Shown here piece by piece: positions 1-5,024 of a stretch of 6,997 nucleotides of DNA. The position numbers and the translations under genes are program-made. Numbering within the stretch: the stretch's first letter is position 1; each line of letters starts with the position of its first letter. The notes under the pieces are model-generated. The model saw nothing but the letters and a program-made list of their open reading frames with translations. It did not search any database and had not been told where the DNA came from. The stretch is from Vampirovibrionales bacterium (lineage in GTDB: Bacteria; Cyanobacteriota; Vampirovibrionia; Vampirovibrionales; JAJTHC01): the NCBI GenBank assembly GCA_021299615.1, contig JAJTHC010000071.1, positions 1 to 6,997 on the forward strand. Direction: 5' to 3'.

Positions 1-755
1 GCATAATCAGCATCGCCCACCAGCTTGCCATTGGGCAAGCGGTTAATGCCGACATCCAAGACCACCGCACCCTTTTTGAGTTGCTCGCCCTTAAAGGCTT
101 GAGGCATCCCCACCGCCAAAACGAGGATGTCGGCTTGCTTGAGGAAGTCTTCGATGTTTTTTGTGCGACTATGGCAAATCGTCACCGTCGCATGAGCCTT
201 CAAAAGTAGTTGTGCCATGGGTTTTCCCACAATATTGGAGCGTCCTACAATAACGGCGTGCTTTCCTGCAATTTCAATCTTGTAAAAATCGAGCAGGTTC
301 ATCATGCCTGCAGGCGTGCAAGGCAAGGCATAGGGCGACAAACCCGCCCCCAAACGACCCACATTGAAGGGGTGAAACCCGTCGACATCTTTAGTGGGTG
401 AAATCGACTCCAACACGGCGGATTCATCCAAGTGCTTGGGGAGCGGTAACTGCACCAAAATGCCGTCCACCGCCTCATCGTCGTTCAGGCGTTGAATTGT
501 GTCTAGCAAAACGCTTTGAGCCACATCATCCGCAAGGGAGATGATTTCAGATCGCATGCCAATGCCTTCAGCAGTTTGCTTCTTTTTCTTGACATAAACG
601 CTAGACGCAGGATCCGCCCCGACTTGTATCACCACCAATTGTGGGATGCGTTTGCCGTTTTGGGCTAGGTCTGCGACAGTTGTTTTAAGTGTTTCAAGCA
701 GTGCGTCGGCACAAAGTTTGCCGTCAAGTCTTAAGGCAGTGGAAGAAAGTGTCAT
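1..755 (-). CDS. folD: Bifunctional methylenetetrahydrofolate dehydrogenase/methenyltetrahydrofolate cyclohydrolase FolD (C-terminus outside window)
   Basis: FolD interconverts 5,10-methylene-, 5,10-methenyl- and 10-formyl-tetrahydrofolate in the cytoplasm, supplying one-carbon units for purines and formyl-methionine. The visible 251 residues cover the N-terminal catalytic domain and most of the NADP-binding domain. The active-site pair is Tyr54/Lys58 in SSVYVKKKKQ. Gln102 lies in VDGILVQLPLP and Asp125 in KDVDGFHPFNVG, and the Lys-Gln-Asp spacing equals that of the E. coli enzyme (44 and 23 residues). The dinucleotide-binding segment VGRSNIVGKP is at 170-179. The family is about 285 residues, so roughly 30-35 residues, including the PGGVGPMT signature, lie beyond the left edge. 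The start is supported by an AGGAG ribosome site (764-768 on the opposite strand) 8 bases upstream. It lies 24 bases downstream of the symporter stop on the same strand, so co-transcription is likely. Confidence 0.95.
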   Translation of the reverse strand, partial: MTLSSTALRLDGKLCADALLETLKTTVADLAQNGKRIPQLVVIQVGADPASSVYVKKKKQTAEGIGMRSEIISLADDVAQSVLLDTIQRLNDDEAVDGILVQLPLPKHLDESAVLESISPTKDVDGFHPFNVGRLGAGLSPYALPCTPAGMMNLLDFYKIEIAGKHAVIVGRSNIVGKPMAQLLLKAHATVTICHSRTKNIEDFLKQADILVLAVGMPQAFKGEQLKKGAVVLDVGINRLPNGKLVGDADY

Positions 756-763
756 TAGAAAAG

Positions 764-768
764 CTCCT
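764..768 (-). promoter_or_regulatory. Ribosome binding site of folD
   Basis: The minus strand reads AGGAG here, 8 bases before the folD ATG. It lies in the 24-base gap between the symporter stop and folD. It fixes the folD start and fits translation from a shared transcript. Confidence 0.7.
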
Positions 769-779
769 AAACTAAATAC

Positions 780-2171
780 CTAAGGTAGGCTACAGACCGT
801 TAAATCAACAGAAGACGGTGGTGAAGGCGGCACGCCTTCTAAGTGGGGATCCCCTAAAATACCTGAATTTTCGGGCAAGTGGTCATGCGTGTCGTTGGCG
901 TCAAAGTTTCTCATCTTCTCGTCATCAAAAACGCCTTCCCAACGAGCCACAACTGCTGTTGCCACACAGTTTCCGACCAAATTAACAGAAGTCCGTCCCA
1001 TATCCAAGAAGTGGTCGATCCCTAAAATGACGGCAACCCCTTCAATCGGCAGGTTGTACAAGGTCAGCGTGCTGGCTAAAATCACCAAACTGGCTCGAGG
1101 CACCGCAGCCACCCCTTTAGACGTCAACATCAAGGTCGCCATAATACTCAATTGTTGCCAAATATCCAGCTGAATGTTTGCCATTTGAGCGACAAAGAGG
1201 GTCGCTAACGCCAAGTATAGCGTGGAACCATCCAAATTGAAGCTATAGCCTGTCGGCATGACAAAGGCGACAATGTGGGTCGGCACCCCAAAACGCTCCA
1301 TGACGCTCATGGCTTTGGGTAAGGCGGATTCACTGTTGGCGGTGGAAAAGGCAATGAGGAACGGCTCTTTAATGGCGGAAAACATCCGCATAAACGGCAC
1401 TTTGATAATCGCACAAGTGGTGAGCAATACGATCCCTACAAAAATGAACAACGCCAAGTACAGCGAGCCTGCCAACTTACCATACGTCCACAAAATGCCT
1501 AAACCGTTGGATGACACCGCATAAGAAATCGCCGCCAAAACGCCCATCGGGGCGAAGCTCATGACGGACCCCACAAACTTAAACATAATTTCGCTTAGGC
1601 TGGCAAGTCCTCGTAAAACGGGCTTGCCTTTTTCGCCTGCCGCCATAATGGCGAGTGCGAAAAAGACGCTAAACACCACCATTTGAAGGACATTACCGGT
1701 CGCCATGGCATCGAAAATGCTGGTCGGTACCATGCCCAAGATGCTGTCCATAAACGTGTGATTCGCCACCGTATGGGTGTTGCTGGTAATATTCGCTAAA
1801 TCGGTGAGGTTTTTCGCATTGGCTTGCAGATCCACACCAGCCCCTGGTTTCAGCCAATTCGCCACACCCAAGCCAATAATCAAGGCAAGTGTTGTGGCAA
1901 TTTCAAAGTACAGAATGGTCTTTAAACCAAGCGAACCCACTTTTTTGGTGTCGCCCGCCCCTGCGATGCCCACGATCAAGGACGAAATCAACAGTGGTGC
2001 AATCAACATTTTAATCATGCGTAAGAAGAGATCAGAAAACGGCTTGAGCTTAACGCCAAATTCGGGCAAGAAAATACCCACAAGTAAACCAATTCCTAGT
2101 CCTATCATGATTTGCGTGGTCAGTGAAATAGAAAAAGTCGGTTTTTTTAAAGGCGTCTGTGTTTGGATCAT
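780..2171 (-). CDS. Dicarboxylate/amino acid:cation symporter (SLC1/DAACS family, GltP/DctA-like)
   Basis: This inner-membrane carrier of 463 residues probably imports glutamate/aspartate or C4-dicarboxylates with protons or sodium. Hydrophobic segments run through most of the length, and the two re-entrant hairpin regions are recognisable. Hairpin 1 contains STANSESALP (276-285), TM7 contains FNLDGSTLYL (311-320), hairpin 2 contains SKGVAAVPRA (351-360), and TM8 contains DHFLDMGRTSVNLVGN (386-401). In GltPh numbering, Asp394/Arg397/Thr398/Asn401 correspond to Asp390/Arg393/Thr394/Asn397, so the amino-dicarboxylate contacts are kept. The GltPh Na-site Asp405 is Asn401 here, as in several proton-coupled bacterial relatives. 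The TM8 motif is closer to glutamate carriers than to DctA (which has SEARALTN), but substrate cannot be settled. A proline-rich polar tail (about residues 430-463) is extra. It is the first gene of a likely unit with folD. The Shine-Dalgarno sequence is weak. Confidence 0.93.
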   Translation of the reverse strand: MIQTQTPLKKPTFSISLTTQIMIGLGIGLLVGIFLPEFGVKLKPFSDLFLRMIKMLIAPLLISSLIVGIAGAGDTKKVGSLGLKTILYFEIATTLALIIGLGVANWLKPGAGVDLQANAKNLTDLANITSNTHTVANHTFMDSILGMVPTSIFDAMATGNVLQMVVFSVFFALAIMAAGEKGKPVLRGLASLSEIMFKFVGSVMSFAPMGVLAAISYAVSSNGLGILWTYGKLAGSLYLALFIFVGIVLLTTCAIIKVPFMRMFSAIKEPFLIAFSTANSESALPKAMSVMERFGVPTHIVAFVMPTGYSFNLDGSTLYLALATLFVAQMANIQLDIWQQLSIMATLMLTSKGVAAVPRASLVILASTLTLYNLPIEGVAVILGIDHFLDMGRTSVNLVGNCVATAVVARWEGVFDDEKMRNFDANDTHDHLPENSGILGDPHLEGVPPSPPSSVDLTVCSLP

Positions 2172-2205
2172 TATAAAGTCTCAAGAATTAGTAGTTAACG
2201 TAATT

Positions 2206-2214
2206 ATCATAGCA
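2206..2214 (-). promoter_or_regulatory. Extended -10 promoter for the symporter-folD unit
   Basis: On the minus strand the sequence is TGCTATGAT, an extended -10 element (TGn followed by TATGAT, 5/6 to the sigma70 consensus). It is about 35 bases before the symporter start. No good -35 box is seen at 16-18 bases, which is typical of extended -10 promoters. A 6-bp inverted repeat ATTTCT-AA-AGAAAT at 2237-2250 lies about where a regulator or the polymerase -35 contact would be. Prediction by eye only. Confidence 0.4.
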
Positions 2215-2301
2215 GAAAAGTGCTAAAAGCTAAAACATTTCTAAAGAAATAATGATGCTCTGTTACAAAATAGCGTTTTTTGGATTTCTAGTTCCCGTTT
2301 A

Positions 2302-2450
2302 TATAGTGTTTTAAAGAGTTTTCCCTACAGGAGGCTAGACGAGGAGCCTAGATTATTTTGTTCTGTTATGTAGGTCTATCTACATAACAGAACAAAATAA
2401 TCGTAGCGACAACGTATATACAAGTACAGGAAACTATCAATTCGGCTATA
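2302..2450. mobile_element. 149-bp miniature inverted-repeat element, copy 1
   Basis: This is a non-coding element of the same length and architecture as the one at 4876-5024. The right end, read on the minus strand, begins TATAGCCGAATTGATAG. The left end begins TATAGTGTTTTAAAGAG, so the terminal repeats are imperfect. Inside the left end is CTACAG followed by a small hairpin AGGCT-N8-AGCCT (2332-2349). Inside the right end is the 15-base box ATCGTAGCGACAACG (2400-2414), identical in copy 2, then GTACAG. Each end reads TATA, consistent with a body of 145 bp (2304-2448) flanked by a duplicated TA, as for IS630/Tc1-mariner-derived miniature elements. The middle 47 bases differ completely from copy 2. 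No protein is encoded, so transposase would have to act in trans. Confidence 0.8.
2351..2402. repeat. Perfect inverted repeat (23-bp arms, 6-nt loop) at the centre of copy 1
   Basis: The left arm 2351-2373 and right arm 2380-2402 are exact reverse complements, separated by GTCTAT (2374-2379). The stem is A/T-rich and is not followed by a T-run on either strand, so it does not look like a standard intrinsic terminator. As DNA it could extrude a cruciform. As RNA it would be a long perfect duplex suitable for RNase III. Pairing does not extend beyond the arms. Confidence 0.95.
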
Positions 2451-2459
2451 CGTTACAAA

Positions 2460-2488
2460 TTGTATCAGTGGGTTAATTTTAGTATATA
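2460..2488 (+). promoter_or_regulatory. Weak candidate promoter for the peptidase-like gene
   Basis: TTGTAT (2460-2465) and TATATA (2483-2488) are separated by 17 bases and lie 64-92 bases before the ATG, just outside the right end of repeat copy 1. The -35 match is poor (3/6) and the -10 match fair (4/6). In this AT-rich stretch a chance match is quite possible. Confidence 0.25.
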
Positions 2489-2551
2489 GATTGTTTTTAT
2501 TGGTATATCTCCTCTTCAAACCTCTGTACCTAGATAAAAGCGAGAACTTGT

Positions 2552-4099
2552 ATGTCATCACTCCCCTCAATCGGTAATATCATTAACTCTGTAAAAAAGG
2601 CATTTTCAAATACAACAAAACCTAGAGGTCGTCGCCCTGAGCATGATGTGGTCGCTAAAACGACTCCTAGAAACCTAACCCCTAAGCCAAGAGCTGCGGT
2701 GTCTAATACTTCCACAAGAAGAGCAAATTCTCCGCCAGTCAAGCCTCAAACACCACCTACCCAGCCAACAAAACCTAGAGGACGTCGCCCTGAGCATGAT
2801 GTGGTCGCTAAAACGACTCCTAGAAACCTAACCCCTAAGCCAAGAGCTGTGGTGCCTAATACTTCCACAAGAAGAGCAAATTCTCCGCCAGTCAAGCCTC
2901 AAACACCACCTACCCAGCCAACAAAACCTATACAAGAAAAGTCAAAGGTAAACAATCCGCCAGCGAAACCAATCACGTGGCAGCTTAATTCTGAAAAGGA
3001 AAAAACAAATAAAGCAAATCCCTCTAGGCCTGCAGGTGGTACTAATGAATCACCTCTACGTAACAATACTGCACAAGCTAAACCTAAAGCCCAAACGCTT
3101 ACTCAATCAAAGGTCATTCAAGTAAATGGAGCCTCTATTAAAGGAGGTCCAGATTTGATTGCAGGTGGTGATGGTCAAACATTTACACAAGGCGGTAAAA
3201 CTTTCAAAGTGCAATCAGTTACTAATGGAGTAGGTGGTCGAGACACTACTATTACAGAACTAGATCAGAATAGAAAACCTATAGGGCAGCCATCTAGGTT
3301 TTCAAAAAGTTGGGCTTTCGCTACAACCGAAAAAAAATTGCAGCCTATTTCTAATCCGCCTCCACAAAGATCTGCTAATGGATCAGTGGTTCCAAGGACA
3401 GCGACATCGCCTTCTTCACCACCTGCTTCTTCTAATACTCAACAGTCGCTTCAAAGGAACAGTAATCGTGACGCAATAAACAAAATCGTTAAAGAGAAGA
3501 ATCCTAAATATCGCGTCGAACAAAAAGGCGATACTTGTGCCATATATTCAACTACAAATGCGGCTAGACATCAAGGTATCGCTCCTAACATGGATTTTAA
3601 GATTGAGGGTAATCAAATAGTTGTGACTTGGCATGATGGTCATAAATCCCGCATTCCAAAGCAAGCGTATTCAAACCAGCAAGACTTGATTGCTGATGTA
3701 TATTTACAACGATACCCTGAAGAACGAAATGGTACTTTGGCAAGTCGTGTACAAGAACGACTTTATGGGGAACCATCCACGACTGTTGGACACAAACAAT
3801 TCAATGACAAAGCGACCCAAAAAGCATTGGAATCACGTGGTACTGTGGCAATTCTTGGTGGAACAATTACGGACGCAAATGGCGTACCAGACGGTTATCA
3901 TGGGTTTAGTTTAATGTCTAAGCCAGATGGCACTTGGGAAGTTTACAACTCTAATGCGAGACAAAATGTACCAGGCATGCCATTATTGGGAGCAACTAAT
4001 ACAAGCAAGCCTGTTACAACTTTGACTCAAGCACAATTAGAAAAGATTCTGAAAGAAAATCCAAAGGCGTTCATTACGTATACACAAGTGAATCCGTAA
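2552..4099 (+). CDS. Proline-rich repeat protein with C-terminal papain/Josephin-like cysteine peptidase domain (putative effector)
   Basis: I do not recognise this 515-residue protein as a named family. Residues 1-22 form a short polar/amphipathic leader with no classical signal peptide. Residues 22-123 are two 51-residue repeats rich in Pro, Arg, Lys and Thr, differing at two positions. Residues 124-185 and 262-305 are low-complexity linkers, and a small Gly-rich probably beta domain (about 186-260) lies between them. The C-terminal domain (about 306-515) has QKGDTCAIYSTTNAA with Gln324 and Cys329, then GYHGFSL with His450, then WEVYNSN with Asn466. Order and spacing (Q+5=C, H+16=N) match clan CA cysteine peptidases, especially Josephin-type deubiquitinases (ataxin-3 Q9, C14, H119, N134). 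A protease or deubiquitinase-like function is inferred. No transmembrane segment is seen. AGA encodes 14 of 32 arginines, against none in the aldehyde dehydrogenase frame. The weak ribosome site AAGCGAG ends 7 bases before the ATG. The stop is 4 bases from the convergent purC stop. Confidence 0.85.
   Translation: MSSLPSIGNIINSVKKAFSNTTKPRGRRPEHDVVAKTTPRNLTPKPRAAVSNTSTRRANSPPVKPQTPPTQPTKPRGRRPEHDVVAKTTPRNLTPKPRAVVPNTSTRRANSPPVKPQTPPTQPTKPIQEKSKVNNPPAKPITWQLNSEKEKTNKANPSRPAGGTNESPLRNNTAQAKPKAQTLTQSKVIQVNGASIKGGPDLIAGGDGQTFTQGGKTFKVQSVTNGVGGRDTTITELDQNRKPIGQPSRFSKSWAFATTEKKLQPISNPPPQRSANGSVVPRTATSPSSPPASSNTQQSLQRNSNRDAINKIVKEKNPKYRVEQKGDTCAIYSTTNAARHQGIAPNMDFKIEGNQIVVTWHDGHKSRIPKQAYSNQQDLIADVYLQRYPEERNGTLASRVQERLYGEPSTTVGHKQFNDKATQKALESRGTVAILGGTITDANGVPDGYHGFSLMSKPDGTWEVYNSNARQNVPGMPLLGATNTSKPVTTLTQAQLEKILKENPKAFITYTQVNP
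2613..2930 (+). repeat. 153-bp in-frame tandem duplication within the peptidase-like gene
   Basis: Unit 1 (2613-2765) and unit 2 (2766-2918) differ at only three positions: T2629/A2782 (synonymous), C2697/T2850 (Ala to Val) and T2702/C2855 (Ser to Pro). A 12-base start of a third unit follows (2919-2930). The period is exactly 51 codons, so copy-number change would preserve the frame. The encoded repeat carries KPRGRRPEHDVVAK and the PxxP-rich SPPVKPQTPPTQPTK. Confidence 0.97.
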
Positions 4100-4103
4100 A
4101 ACA

Positions 4104-4817
4104 CTAAACCGCTTCTAAACGACGCAGAACTTCGCTGTACACGCTTTTAAGATCGCCACAATCTAAACGAAAGACGTCCTTGTCTAAAATCGTGCCTGTT
4201 TCAGTGTCTCTTAAGCGGAAGTTGTCTGGGCTGAGTTCGTCCCCTAAAAGCAACGCCCCTTCGGCATCGATGCCCACTTCAAGCTTGAAATCCGCACACG
4301 TGATGCTTCGTTCACCAAACAAGGTGACAAACACAGTATTCACTGCTAAAGCCAGCGTTTTTAAATCCGCCACGCTATACGGAGCAGGCACATAATCCAG
4401 CACCACAAGGGCATCGTCAGGCAGGGGGGGGTCGCCAAGGGCGTCATCTTTTAAGCAAAACTCCACCAAGGGTTGTTTAAACACGGTGCCAGCTTCCACA
4501 AAGGGGAATCGTTTGCAGAAGCCTCCATAAGCGACATTTCGCACGATAATTTCTACAGGAAGCATGCTGAGTGGCTTGTAGAGTAAGGTATCGGGGCTTG
4601 TGGCATTGTCCACGAAGCAAGTGCGGATGCCCTGACTTTCCAAATAGCGAAACAGTAAGGCGGAAATGCGAGCATTTAGCTCGCCCTTGCCTTCAATGTG
4701 GGCTTTTTTCACGCCGTTAAAGGCGGTGGCATCCGATTTAAAATGAACTTGTAGGGTTCCGTTGGCTTGGGGGGTGAGGATCTTTGTTTTGCCTTCTTGG
4801 GCGTGGGGAGTTTTCAT
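4104..4817 (-). CDS. purC: Phosphoribosylaminoimidazole-succinocarboxamide synthase (SAICAR synthetase)
   Basis: PurC joins aspartate to CAIR using ATP to give SAICAR in cytoplasmic de novo purine synthesis. The 237-residue length is typical of the bacterial single-domain enzyme. Landmarks are the nucleotide-binding EGKTK (8-12), LPVEIIVRNVAYGGF (86-100, first family signature), LKDDALGDPPLPDD (122-135), ADFKLEVG (175-182, second signature), GDELSPDNFRLRD (192-204) and LDKDVFR (211-217). The first signature usually ends in Ala/Thr-Gly-Ser, but here it is Tyr97-Gly98-Gly99. A run of eight C on the coding strand (4424-4431) encodes the Asp-Pro-Pro segment. The start is preceded by an AAAGAAAG purine stretch (4825-4832) rather than a strong ribosome site. 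It is downstream of ogt on the same strand, with repeat copy 2 between them, and convergent with the peptidase-like gene. Confidence 0.95.
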   Translation of the reverse strand: MKTPHAQEGKTKILTPQANGTLQVHFKSDATAFNGVKKAHIEGKGELNARISALLFRYLESQGIRTCFVDNATSPDTLLYKPLSMLPVEIIVRNVAYGGFCKRFPFVEAGTVFKQPLVEFCLKDDALGDPPLPDDALVVLDYVPAPYSVADLKTLALAVNTVFVTLFGERSITCADFKLEVGIDAEGALLLGDELSPDNFRLRDTETGTILDKDVFRLDCGDLKSVYSEVLRRLEAV

Positions 4818-4875
4818 GGGGAGACTTTCTTTTAGTTGAAGGGATTTGAAAATAGTCTAGCATAAAGGGAGCTAA

Positions 4876-5024
4876 TATAGCCGAGTTTAGAGTTTTTTTA
4901 CAGTAGGCTATTCTAGGAGCCTAGACTCGCAGATGTGTGAGGTGAACAGAGACGACCATAAGCACATCGAGAATCGTAGCGACAACGAAGAGACACTGTA
5001 CAGAAAATTATAAACTTGGCTATA
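4876..5024. mobile_element. 149-bp miniature inverted-repeat element, copy 2
   Basis: The left end TATAGCCGAGTTTAGAG and the right end, read on the minus strand as TATAGCCAAGTTTATAA, form terminal inverted repeats that extend imperfectly to CAG/CTG about 28 bases in. Both ends read TATA, consistent with a 145-bp body (4878-5022) flanked by duplicated TA. Internally it has TAGGCT-N8-AGCCTA (4905-4924), an imperfect hairpin centre (4926-4972), and the box ATCGTAGCGACAACG (4973-4987) shared exactly with copy 1. It lies between ogt and purC in the same orientation as copy 1, and its right end overlaps the last codons of ogt. No protein is encoded. Correia-like in layout, but with different sequence as far as I can judge. 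Confidence 0.82.

Larger units (their letters stand above)
2172..2551. other. Non-coding region between the divergent symporter and peptidase-like genes
   Basis: No credible gene is seen in these 380 AT-rich bases. They hold, from left to right, the symporter leader and promoter (to about 2215), a short AT-rich stretch with an imperfect palindrome (2237-2250), repeat element copy 1 (2302-2450), and a 101-base stretch before the plus-strand gene. That last stretch has a weak sigma70-like pair, TTGTAT (2460-2465) and TATATA (2483-2488), spaced 17 bases apart. Confidence 0.7.

Noticed and set aside
210..401. Plus-strand open frame of 63 codons
   Set aside because: It is antisense to folD and has no recognisable features.
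889..2226. Plus-strand open frames at 889-1173, 1258-1524 and 1777-2226
   Set aside because: They lie antisense within the symporter gene, have no family-like motifs, and the opposite strand is an unmistakable SLC1 transporter.
2351..2402. Hairpin as an intrinsic terminator
   Set aside because: The stem is A/T-rich, no T-run follows on either strand, and it sits between divergent gene starts rather than after a gene end.
2376..2742. Minus-strand frames at 2376-2570 and 2530-2742
   Set aside because: The first runs through the hairpin of the repeat element and the leader region. The second is a shadow of the first repeat unit of the plus-strand gene. Neither has motifs.
2613..2930. CRISPR-like or non-coding tandem repeat
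   Set aside because: The 153-bp units abut without spacers, keep the reading frame, and encode a continuous protein repeat.
3690..3914. Plus-strand open frame of 74 codons inside the peptidase-like gene
   Set aside because: It is in another frame under the peptidase domain, whose frame carries the Cys/His region motifs.
4180..4395. Plus-strand open frame of 71 codons
   Set aside because: It is antisense to purC.
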